From NCBI GenBank assembly GCA_030590185.1, contig JAUUZB010000205.1, forward strand, positions 1 to 6,862: a stretch of 6,862 nt of DNA, written 5' to 3'. The notes beneath the pieces are model-generated. The model worked only from the letters and a program-made list of their open reading frames with translations, was not told the DNA's origin and did not search any database. Each line of letters begins with the position of its first letter. The stretch's first letter is position 1. A program made the position numbers and the translations under genes. Positions 1 to 5,865 of the stretch are shown here, in pieces. The DNA comes from Deltaproteobacteria bacterium (GTDB lineage: Bacteria; Myxococcota; XYA12-FULL-58-9; JAUUZB01).

Positions 1-212
1 ATGCGCCGAGCGAGCGGTTCTCGAATGTCGTGACCCGGGCGACCCTGTCGAGGCCAGAGGATCTAGAGCGCTGTCTAGAATGGGTGGCGCCCGAGGGACA
101 GCTCATTGCGATGCGCAGCCCGCCGCCCATGCCGGGGGCTGCGGAGAGCCACGAATATCGCCTGGGGGAGAAGGTTCATCTCCTTCAGGTTTGGACCAGG
201 CCCAACGTCTGA
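1..212 (+). CDS. rsmG: 16S rRNA (guanine527-N7)-methyltransferase RsmG, C-terminal fragment
   Basis: The reading frame is open from the left edge (first full codon at 3) to the TGA at 210-212, giving the last 69 residues of a gene that begins outside the window. RsmG is a SAM-dependent methyltransferase that methylates N7 of G527 in 16S rRNA. The visible stretch contains FSNVVTRATLSRPEDLERC, then WVAPEGQLIAMRS. This matches the late part of the RsmG Rossmann fold, where family members have a V-(I/V)-(S/T)-R-A segment, a helix, and a 'PGG/GR-L-x-A-M/L-K-G'-like strand. The tail ends KVHLLQVWTRPNV, which fits the final beta strand, though here it is short and lacks the usual RHLVV-type ending. 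The location directly upstream of parA agrees with the common gidA-gidB-parA-parB order. Identification rests on this short C-terminal part plus synteny. Another class I methyltransferase is possible but less likely. Confidence 0.72.
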   Translation, partial: APSERFSNVVTRATLSRPEDLERCLEWVAPEGQLIAMRSPPPMPGAAESHEYRLGEKVHLLQVWTRPNV

Positions 213-294
213 GGAGGGTGTCGCAAAAGGTTCACGACGCGGACCTATTCGCTGGCCTATTGAGATGGAATGGTGTGAGAATACGAGCCGCGGT

Positions 295-390
295 GGCGGC
301 TTTGGCGGCTTTGGCGGCCTTGACGGTCTTGACGGCCTTGACGGCCTTGACGGCCTTGACGGCCTTGGCGGCCTTGGCGGCCTCGACGGT
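295..390. repeat. 9-bp tandem array between rsmG and parA
   Basis: Ten full 9-bp units plus a 6-base partial unit run without interruption. By position: GGCGGCTTT twice (295-312), GGCGGCCTT (313-321), GACGGTCTT (322-330), GACGGCCTT four times (331-366), GGCGGCCTT (367-375), GGCGGCCTC (376-384), then GACGGT. The four central units are identical and divergence grows toward both ends, as expected from expansion by slippage. The array lies in the 252-bp rsmG-parA gap and ends about 65 bases before the parA ribosome binding site, so it probably sits in the parA leader or promoter region. Because the period is a multiple of three, it stays open in several frames and creates spurious ORFs. Confidence 0.93.
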
Positions 391-454
391 CAATCGCAGG
401 AGTGTCAGAGGCCCGATCTACTTTCGATGCCTAACCTATCCTCATCCGCAGTCC

Positions 455-459
455 GGAGG
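455..459 (+). promoter_or_regulatory. Strong Shine-Dalgarno for parA
   Basis: GGAGG lies 5 bases before the ATG at 465. It is the clearest ribosome binding site in the window and fixes the parA start. I found no convincing -35/-10 pair in the preceding 250 bases. Confidence 0.8.
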
Positions 460-464
460 CCCTC

Positions 465-1241
465 ATGTCACGCGTCGTAGCCATCGCAAACCAAAAAGGC
501 GGCGTGGGGAAAACAACCACGGCGGTCAATCTCGCGGCCTCCCTCGCTGCGGCGGAGCACCACACCCTGTTGATTGACCTCGACCCACAAGCCAATGCAT
601 CGAGTGGCCTCGGCATTGGGCCCCAGCCAATCGACCGCAGCGTCTACGCCGCCCTCGACGGGTCCCGCGGTCTCAATGAGCTGCGATTCCCAACGGAAAT
701 GGACTCCCTCGATCTAGTGGCCGCCGGACCCGACCTCTACGGCGCTGATCTGGTGCTGGCAGAATACCCCGACCGCCTCACCCGTTTCCGAGATGCCCTC
801 GAAACTGTCAGGGATGACTATACCTTGATCCTGATCGACTGCCCGCCCTCCTTGGGCTTGCTCACCCTCAACGCGCTGGTCGCCGCCGACTCGGTCTTGA
901 TCCCGATGCAGTGCGAGTATTACGCCCTCGAGGGCCTCACCCAGCTCCTCAGCACCATCGGCCTGGTCCGCAACGACGCCAATCCCAACCTCGACATCGA
1001 AGGCGTGCTCCTCACCATGTTCGATCGCCGCAACAACCTCGCCCGCCAGGTGGAACAGGATGTGCGGCAGAACTTCGATGGGCGAGTCTTCAAGGCCGTG
1101 ATCCCGCGCAACGTTCGCCTGTCCGAAGCCCCGAGCTTTGGCAAGCCGATCATCCTCTACGATATTACCTCCCGGGGCTGCCAGAGCTACCTCCAGCTCG
1201 CCCAGGAATTCGTTGATGGTCCCACGGTCGTGGCGGCCTGA
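465..1241 (+). CDS. parA: ParA, chromosome-partitioning ATPase (Soj type)
   Basis: This 258-residue protein is a deviant-Walker P-loop ATPase. It binds DNA non-specifically as an ATP dimer and is driven by ParB-parS complexes to segregate origin regions. The sequence shows the deviant Walker A KGGVGKTT (residues 11-18, with signature lysine K11), the Walker A' motif LLIDLDPQAN (35-44), the Walker B LILIDCPPS (121-129), and a C-terminal IPRNVRLSEAPSFGKPI block (213-229) typical of chromosomal Soj/ParA proteins. The length is normal for the short chromosomal type without an N-terminal helix-turn-helix. The ATG is chosen because GGAGG precedes it by 5 bases and the family start (MxxVIAIANQKGGVGKTT) aligns exactly. 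The last seven codons and stop belong to a repeat that is copied twice downstream. The gap to parB is 201 bp, wider than the usual overlap or short spacing. Identification is very secure. Confidence 0.97.
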   Translation: MSRVVAIANQKGGVGKTTTAVNLAASLAAAEHHTLLIDLDPQANASSGLGIGPQPIDRSVYAALDGSRGLNELRFPTEMDSLDLVAAGPDLYGADLVLAEYPDRLTRFRDALETVRDDYTLILIDCPPSLGLLTLNALVAADSVLIPMQCEYYALEGLTQLLSTIGLVRNDANPNLDIEGVLLTMFDRRNNLARQVEQDVRQNFDGRVFKAVIPRNVRLSEAPSFGKPIILYDITSRGCQSYLQLAQEFVDGPTVVAA

Positions 1242-1390
1242 CCCGGCCGCACCTCTTACTTCCATCAAGGATCGCGCCGGCCAATCGGGTCCCACGGTCG
1301 TGGCGGCCTGACCCGGCCGCACCTCTTCCTTCCATCAAGGATCGCGGCCAATCGGGTCCCGCGGTCGTGGCGACCTGACCCCACCGCACC
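1218..1390. repeat. ~70-bp tandem repeat triplicating the 3' end of parA
   Basis: Three head-to-tail units are visible: 1218-1287 (70 bp), 1288-1354 (67 bp, lacking three bases near its end) and a partial unit at 1355-1390. The first begins inside parA and contains the codons for GPTVVAA plus the TGA. The second repeats this 24-base segment exactly, followed by almost identical flanking DNA; the third is more diverged. Units 1 and 2 carry the short inverted repeat CCACG-GT-CGTGG (1222-1233, 1292-1303); in unit 3 one arm has an A-to-G change. The array occupies most of the parA-parB gap. It looks like tandem duplication starting from the parA terminus, so the downstream copies are non-coding remnants. 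I see no poly-T tract indicating a terminator. Confidence 0.93.
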
Positions 1391-1442
1391 CCGCTCGTTT
1401 CGGCCCTTGCTGACCAGGCCCGCCCTGGGCTAAAAGCCGCCC

Positions 1443-2297
1443 ATGGCGACTCCAGAAACCGGCTCCCGAAAAGCTCTCGGCCGCGGCCTCGCGGCGCTCA
1501 TCCCATCGGCACCCTCCTCGGGCGACGTTCGCAAGCTGCCGATCGAGAAGGTGCGTCCCAATCCGCGACAGCCGCGCAAGCACTTCGATCCGGACAGGCT
1601 AGACGAGCTCGCCGCATCGATCCGCGAGCAGGGCGTTCTGCAGCCGATCATCGTACGCAAGCAGGAAAACCACTACGAGATCATCACCGGTGAGCGCCGC
1701 TGGCGGGCCACCAGCCGAGCGGGCCTCCAAGAGATCCCAGTCCTAATCAAGGACTACACGGACCAGGAAGCGCTGCAGGTCGCCTTGGTCGAGAACATCC
1801 AGCGCGAAGACCTCGACGCCCTCGAGGAGGCCGAGGCCTTCTCCCGTCTGATCCGTGAGCACGGCCTCACCCAGGAACAGGTGGGCCAGGCCATCGGCCG
1901 CAGCCGCGCCGCCGTGTCCAACAGCATGCGCCTGCTCAAGCTCCCCGAGACGTTGCTCGACCACCTCGCCAAGGGCAAACTCACCGCCGGCCACGCCCGG
2001 GCCCTGATGACCCTCAAGAACGAGCAGGACATGCTCAAGCTCGCCGATGACGTGATCAAGCGAGGTGCCTCGGTTCGAGACACGGAAGCCAAGGCCCGGA
2101 TGCTCAACCGCTCCGGAAAGAAAGGCGCCGCCAAGACTGAGCCGAGGAGCGCCGGGGACATCGACCTAGAAGAGAGGCTGATGCGTGCCCTGCAAACCAA
2201 GGTCCACCTCCATCACCGCAACGGCAAGGGTAGACTCGAGATCCTCTTTCACTCCTATGAGCACCTCGACACGATCCTGGCAAAAATCGACCCATAG
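1443..2297 (+). CDS. parB: ParB, CTP-dependent centromere-binding protein (Spo0J type)
   Basis: This 284-residue protein has the standard chromosomal ParB layout. ParB loads at parS sites, spreads as a CTP-gated clamp and stimulates ParA. In order: an N-terminal LGRGLAALI box (12-20), the arginine-containing ParA-stimulating segment; the EQGVLQPIIV segment (63-71) and TGERRWRA (82-89), the CTP-binding/hydrolysis core; VENIQREDL (116-124); a helix-turn-helix (about 142-168, LTQEQVGQAIGRSRAAVSNS); a variable linker (about 222-240); and a C-terminal dimerisation domain ending LEILFHSYEHLDTILAKI. Length is typical. ATG 1443 is the first possible start in this frame, since an in-frame TAA lies at 1431-1433. 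No Shine-Dalgarno is visible before it, and TGGGC (1426-1430) can pair with GCCCA (1439-1443) over the start codon. Identity is very secure; the mode of translation initiation is unclear. Confidence 0.97.
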   Translation: MATPETGSRKALGRGLAALIPSAPSSGDVRKLPIEKVRPNPRQPRKHFDPDRLDELAASIREQGVLQPIIVRKQENHYEIITGERRWRATSRAGLQEIPVLIKDYTDQEALQVALVENIQREDLDALEEAEAFSRLIREHGLTQEQVGQAIGRSRAAVSNSMRLLKLPETLLDHLAKGKLTAGHARALMTLKNEQDMLKLADDVIKRGASVRDTEAKARMLNRSGKKGAAKTEPRSAGDIDLEERLMRALQTKVHLHHRNGKGRLEILFHSYEHLDTILAKIDP

Positions 2298-2558
2298 GAA
2301 AAATCACGAGAACAGCGGCGCCATCGATTCCTGCGAGACAGTCGTTTCCGGCGAATCCATCATTTGCGTCGTTCTCCCGTATCGGCCAACGTCGCCACGC
2401 GGTCCCCTTCAGCGCATAGGAAACAAGCCAATTCTCTGCTACCAAAATCCCCGGTTGAGCTCGTCGATCGTCCCGTGCGGGGAACGGTGGCCGAGTGAGC
2501 CGCAGCCAGGGCCGCAGCGGGCCCTCCACGACAGAGCCTGAGCACAGGACCCACGCCC

Positions 2559-3221
2559 ATGGAAACCGCCATCATCGCCGTTGCCATCGCTGCCCCCGTG
2601 CTGATCGTCGCCGTGGTCATCTTCGTCGCAATCCGCATGGAGAAGAAACGCACCGAGGCGCTCGGCGTAACCGCCGGGCAGCTCGGCCTCCAGTTTCAGC
2701 CGGAGACCTCCAAGGAATTGGCCGCCAAGCACGACCACCTGCCCCTGTTCAGCAAGGGACACGGCCAACGGGCCAAGAACCACCTGTTCGGTGAGTTTCA
2801 AGGCTTGCAGCTGAGCCTCTTCGACTACCGCTACACCACCGGCGGCGGCAAGAGCAGCCAAACCTGGAACCAAACGATCCTCTCCGTCGAATCCGGTCAC
2901 ATCAACCTGCCCGACTTCACCTGCAGCCCCGAGAACATCTTCGCAAAGATCGGTAGCGTCTTCGGCTACCAGGACATCGACTTCGACTCGCACCCCGAGT
3001 TCTCGCGTCGCTTTTTGCTGCGCGGCTCCGACGAAGCTGCCATTCAACAACTCTTCGGGCCTTCCATCCTAGAGTGGTTCGAGGGCCACGCCGGCGTCAC
3101 CGCCGAGGCGAGCGGCAACCTCTTTGTCTTTTTTCGCGCCCAGCAGCGTGTCAAGCCGGAGCTCATCCCAGACTTCATCAAGGACGGCCTCAGCCTCTTC
3201 AAGGAGCTGGCCGGCCGGTAG
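2559..3221 (+). CDS. Membrane-anchored conserved hypothetical protein
   Basis: This 220-residue protein has one N-terminal transmembrane segment (about residues 4-26, AIIAVAIAAPVLIVAVVIFVAI) followed by basic residues (RMEKKR), consistent with a single-pass anchor and the remainder in the cytoplasm. The soluble part starts with a helix (GVTAGQLGLQFQP) and continues with a beta-rich domain. It contains LFSKGHGQRAKNHLFGEFQGLQLSLFDYRYTTGGGKSSQTWNQT-like features: a G-x-x-N-x-x-x-G signature, FDYRYTTG (88-95) and QT at 101-102, then LPDFTCSPE (117-125) and DIDFDSHPEFS (139-149). This pattern resembles a widespread family of uncharacterised bacterial proteins that I recognise but cannot name; its function is unknown. 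AGGA (2546-2549) lies 9 bases before the ATG. The stop is 30 bp upstream of the GntR gene, so the two are probably co-transcribed. I am confident it is a real gene but offer no function. Confidence 0.85.
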   Translation: METAIIAVAIAAPVLIVAVVIFVAIRMEKKRTEALGVTAGQLGLQFQPETSKELAAKHDHLPLFSKGHGQRAKNHLFGEFQGLQLSLFDYRYTTGGGKSSQTWNQTILSVESGHINLPDFTCSPENIFAKIGSVFGYQDIDFDSHPEFSRRFLLRGSDEAAIQQLFGPSILEWFEGHAGVTAEASGNLFVFFRAQQRVKPELIPDFIKDGLSLFKELAGR

Positions 3222-3251
3222 CCCCTGCACCACCGTCAGAGCCCACACACC

Positions 3252-3989
3252 ATGAACGACATATCGGCCAAGGAGAGCGTCCCGGACGGGATCATCAGCG
3301 AGCTGCGCAGCCGCATCATGCGCGGCGACATCAAGCCGGGCGAGCGCCTACCCCCGGAGCGGGAGCTCGCCAAACAGCTCGGCACCAATCGCACGAGCCT
3401 GCGGGAGGCCCTGCGCGCCCTCGAGGTTCAGGGGCTGGTCCGCGCCCGGCAGGGGGACGGCGTTCGGGTCTTGGATTTTCGCGCCCACGGCGAGATCATC
3501 CTGCTGCCCCATTATTTCGCCGACGCCGAGCCGCTCGAGAAGCTCGAGATCATCACAAACCTAATGCACGTCCGCCGCGTCCTGGTCCCGGTCATCGTGC
3601 CCCTCGCGGTGAAGCACGGCACGGAGGAGCAGTTCGCGACCCTCGAGAACCTCGGCCAAGAGCTGATCGCCGCCCACGAACAAAACGACACCCGCGCCAC
3701 CGCTGAGGTGGAGCTGCAGCTCTACCGGGCGATCGTGGAGGCGAGCCGCAGCCTGACCTACCTGTGGGTGTTCAACAGCATCGACCGCGTGGCCCGCGCC
3801 CTGTTCAGCGCTCAGCCCCAGATGTGGTTGATCATGCCGGACTACATCGAGTTGTGGGGCAAGATCATCACGGCCATCGTCGACCGTGACGCCGACGCCG
3901 CGCTCACCCATTTCATGAGCTTGCTCGATGCGATCCACGAGCGGGTCGATGGTCTGCTCACCATGCTGACCGCCTCCGCCGCGAAGTAG
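3252..3989 (+). CDS. GntR-family transcriptional regulator, FadR/FCD subfamily
   Basis: This 245-residue protein has an N-terminal winged helix-turn-helix (about 10-76): IISELRSRIMRGDIKPGERLPPERELAKQLGTNRTSLREALRALEVQGLVRARQGDGVRV, a textbook GntR DNA-binding domain including the PPERELA and SLREALRALE helices. The remaining ~165 residues are all-helical, with the length and helix pattern of an FCD effector domain. The usual FCD metal ligands appear to be replaced: in the segment equivalent to the conserved D-x3-H, the residues are E154 and Y158; the later histidines align with W202 and L224. The domain may therefore bind a different ligand or act without metal. Effector and targets cannot be read from sequence. 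It lies 30 bp after the hypothetical gene with only a weak purine stretch (CAGAG) before its ATG, and may regulate that gene or the envelope genes downstream, as FadR-type regulators often act locally. Confidence 0.93.
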   Translation: MNDISAKESVPDGIISELRSRIMRGDIKPGERLPPERELAKQLGTNRTSLREALRALEVQGLVRARQGDGVRVLDFRAHGEIILLPHYFADAEPLEKLEIITNLMHVRRVLVPVIVPLAVKHGTEEQFATLENLGQELIAAHEQNDTRATAEVELQLYRAIVEASRSLTYLWVFNSIDRVARALFSAQPQMWLIMPDYIELWGKIITAIVDRDADAALTHFMSLLDAIHERVDGLLTMLTASAAK

Positions 3990-4074
3990 GACCGCCCGAG
4001 GGGAGCTGGTTTGGGCCACGGGAACAGGGGGCTTCAACGGTGCTGACTTCTCCCCCTTTATTGATGGGCCCTTC

Positions 4075-4197
4075 GGAGCCGCCTGCGGCGTCTCCTCCGG
4101 GCTCCGGGAGCCGCCTGCGGCGTCTCCCTCCGCGCTACGGGAGCCGCTTCGCGTCTCCCTCCGCGCTACGCGAGCCGCTTCGCGTCTCGCTCCGCAG
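4075..4197. repeat. Array of four tandem hairpin-forming ~32-bp units
   Basis: Four head-to-tail units occupy the gap between the GntR gene and the membrane protein gene. Each contains an imperfect hairpin: 4075-4095 and 4107-4127 (identical, arms GGAGcCGCC / GGCGtCTCC, 3-base loop TGC), 4140-4158 (GGAGcCGC / GCGtCTCC, loop TTC) and 4171-4189 (CGAGcCGC / GCGtCTCG, loop TTC). Each has the same single C-T mismatch after the fourth pair. Between hairpins are 11- or 12-base spacers, of which two are identical (CTCCGCGCTACG at 4128-4139 and 4159-4170). The changes between units keep the pairing: one arm pair is lost on both sides in units 3-4, and the terminal G-C becomes C-G in unit 4. It may act as DNA (a REP-like element) or as RNA in the leader of the downstream gene. 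A 71-codon GTG ORF (4040-4255) crosses it but is repeat-driven. Confidence 0.88.
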
Positions 4198-4251
4198 ATC
4201 TCCCCAAATAATCCTGCACGTCACCCGCGGCGGCACCCTGAGCTCAGTATT

Positions 4252-5865
4252 ATGAATATATTCACGAGCCTCGGGCGGCGTTCTGCGGGAGCGGCCCGCG
4301 ACCAAATCCGCGGCTGGCTGCGCGCCCACCGCGTGGAGCTCCTGCTCGCCGGTACGGTCTTTTTCTGCTGCGCCTATTTCTTCCAGGGCGGCGGCTGGAA
4401 CCAAAACGCCTTCTACGCCACCACCGTCGCGATCGTCGACGACGGTACCGTCTATCTCGACGACTATCGCAAATCGACCGGCGACCTGTCGTGGGCTGGA
4501 CCCCGCACCGGCGACCCATCGCGGGCCGGACCCCGCACCGGCGACCCATCGCGGGCTGGACCCCGCACCGGCGACCCGTCGCGGGCTGGGCCGCGGGCAG
4601 GCCGCCACGTCGCCTCGGCCAAGGCGATCACCACCTCCCTGCTGGCCATCCCCGCCTACCTCGTGGCCTGCCTCACGACCGCGGCCGTGGACAACCCGGG
4701 CAACCGCATCATCCTAAAGGCCTATTTGACCACCACCCTCACCGCTGGCCTCGCCCTCGCCCTGTTCGCGCTCCTGTTGTTCCACGTCCTCGGGCGCCGG
4801 CTCGTCACGTCGGACGCCGCCTGGCTGACCCTCGCGATCTGTCTGGCCACGCCGCTGTTCCCCAACAGCACCATGCTCACCTCACACCCCATCGCGGCCC
4901 TCGCCGCCCTTGGGGCCTACGCCCTCCTCGAAACCCCACGCCTGCGGGGCGAGGCGCCGTCTGCCCGAACCCTCCTCTTCGCCGGTCTCGCCGCGGGTGG
5001 GGCCGTCGCCGCGGAGTACCTGCTCGTCGTGCTCCTCCTGCCCCTTGGCGCCTACGCCCTTTGGCAGTGCCGGGGCCACTGGCGCCGGTTGGGTTGGTTT
5101 GCCGGTGGCGTCGCCTGCGTGGCGCTCGTTCCGGTCCTCCACCACAGCTTGCTCTACGGACACCCGCTGCACACCGGCTACGCCTCCCTGGTCAATTCCA
5201 AGTTCGCCCTGCGGGCCAACCAGGGATTCATGGGTTTCGTCGGCTTCAACCTCGGGTCGCTGTTCGAGCTCACCCTCGGCCAGATCCGCGGCTTCTTTTT
5301 CCTGAGCCCCCTGCTCGCCGCCGTGGTCCCGGGCGTCATCCGCGCCGTGCGCGAGCCCACCACCCGGCCAGAGGGCCTGGTCTGCGGCAGCATCGCCTGG
5401 GGAGTGCTGCTCCTGGTCGCCTGTCTGGTCTATTGGCATTCCGGCTCCGCGGTGGGCTCCCGCTATGCCCTGGTCTTCATTCCGTTTGCCGCCATCACCA
5501 TCGCCGGGCTGGTGCGCGACTACCGCCGCTGGCTCCAGGCCGGGGCCGCGGTCGGTTTTGTGATCATGCTGATCGCCACCTCGGTGACCGCCATCCCACC
5601 CCCGCCAGGCCGGCCGCCCTACGAAAACGTCATCACCTGGCTGTGGGAGCGCTTCTCCGTGGGCAACCTCGCCTCCTGGCAACAGGCGATCATCGTCCAC
5701 CGAGAGTCCGGCACCGGCGACCCCACCCTCCCCTTCAGCTTCAACCTCGGACAACTCCTCGGCCTACCCGGGCTGTGGGCCCTGTTGCCTTGGGCCGTGG
5801 GCTTCGGCATGCTGATAGCAGCACTGATCTACAACCTGCGCCGTCTACGAGAGAATCACCCGTGA
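4252..5865 (+). CDS. Polytopic membrane protein, GT-C glycosyltransferase-like architecture
   Basis: This 537-residue integral inner-membrane protein has roughly 11-12 predicted transmembrane segments (approximately 29-45, 127-147, 158-182, 189-205, 212-227, 241-268, 281-299, 346-365, 380-396, 404-421, 430-447, 503-526). After TM1 comes a loop with FFQGGGWNQNAFYATTVAIVDDGTVYLDDY (43-72), and later GQIRGFFFLSPLLAAVVPG (343-361). These recall a group of uncharacterised membrane proteins in deltaproteobacteria and actinobacteria that have GT-C-like topology, a large first periplasmic loop and an 'RGLFF-SP' motif. A lipid-linked sugar transferase role is therefore plausible but not shown. The first loop carries four in-frame copies of a 10-residue repeat (76-115). 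The ATG sits in an AT-rich pocket without a clear Shine-Dalgarno; the next in-frame start, GTG 4333, would leave almost nothing before TM1. Its TGA overlaps the next gene's GTG, suggesting translational coupling. Confidence 0.85.
   Translation: MNIFTSLGRRSAGAARDQIRGWLRAHRVELLLAGTVFFCCAYFFQGGGWNQNAFYATTVAIVDDGTVYLDDYRKSTGDLSWAGPRTGDPSRAGPRTGDPSRAGPRTGDPSRAGPRAGRHVASAKAITTSLLAIPAYLVACLTTAAVDNPGNRIILKAYLTTTLTAGLALALFALLLFHVLGRRLVTSDAAWLTLAICLATPLFPNSTMLTSHPIAALAALGAYALLETPRLRGEAPSARTLLFAGLAAGGAVAAEYLLVVLLLPLGAYALWQCRGHWRRLGWFAGGVACVALVPVLHHSLLYGHPLHTGYASLVNSKFALRANQGFMGFVGFNLGSLFELTLGQIRGFFFLSPLLAAVVPGVIRAVREPTTRPEGLVCGSIAWGVLLLVACLVYWHSGSAVGSRYALVFIPFAAITIAGLVRDYRRWLQAGAAVGFVIMLIATSVTAIPPPPGRPPYENVITWLWERFSVGNLASWQQAIIVHRESGTGDPTLPFSFNLGQLLGLPGLWALLPWAVGFGMLIAALIYNLRRLRENHP
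4253..4264. other. Perfect 12-bp AT-rich palindrome over the membrane-protein start
   Basis: TGAATATATTCA is its own reverse complement and begins at the second base of the ATG at 4252. It belongs to an A/T-rich pocket (about 4246-4264) in otherwise GC-rich DNA. It could be an operator half-buried in the start of the gene or simply chance. No second copy was seen in the window. Confidence 0.35.
4477..4596 (+). repeat. In-frame 30-bp tandem repeat (4 copies) within the membrane protein gene
   Basis: Four contiguous 30-bp units (4477-4506, 4507-4536, 4537-4566, 4567-4596) encode TGDLSWAGPR, TGDPSRAGPR, TGDPSRAGPR and TGDPSRAGPR (residues 76-115). Units 2 and 3 differ by one base, whereas unit 1 differs more, mostly by changes turning LSW into PSR. 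The array lies in the first extracytoplasmic loop, between the conserved-looking KSTGDLS and the GRHVASAK segment. Unit 1 seems to contain the native TGD, so the array probably grew by duplicating the protein's own segment. The period preserves the reading frame, so copy number could change without inactivating the gene. Confidence 0.94.

Noticed and set aside
217..228. GGTGTCGCAAAA shared with 5879-5890, considered as a mobile-element end
   Set aside because: One shared 12-mer pair is expected by chance in a window of this length, and there is no transposase, inverted end or target duplication.
80..577. 165-codon ORF over the 9-bp array and the parA start
   Set aside because: It overlaps rsmG and parA in another frame and is held open by the triplet-compatible repeat (Ala-Leu/Thr-Leu runs).
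2298..2558. Gap after parB checked for a small gene, terminator or parS
   Set aside because: I saw only a shadow ORF continuing from parB in another frame, no stem followed by a T-run, and no parS.
4040..4255. 71-codon GTG ORF overlapping the start of the membrane-protein gene by four bases
   Set aside because: Its composition is entirely produced by the hairpin array, it has no domain-like content or clear ribosome binding site, and the terminal overlap is probably coincidental.
4778..4789. TGTTCCACGTCC, resembling half of a parS site
   Set aside because: The second half does not complete the parS palindrome and it lies inside the membrane-protein coding region. I found no CACGTG-centred parS in the window.
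4882..5754. 290-codon minus-strand ORF opposite the membrane protein
   Set aside because: It is antisense to a gene with clear transmembrane pattern and G/C-ending codons. Its Gly/Glu/Asp-rich translation is the usual shadow of GC-rich coding DNA.
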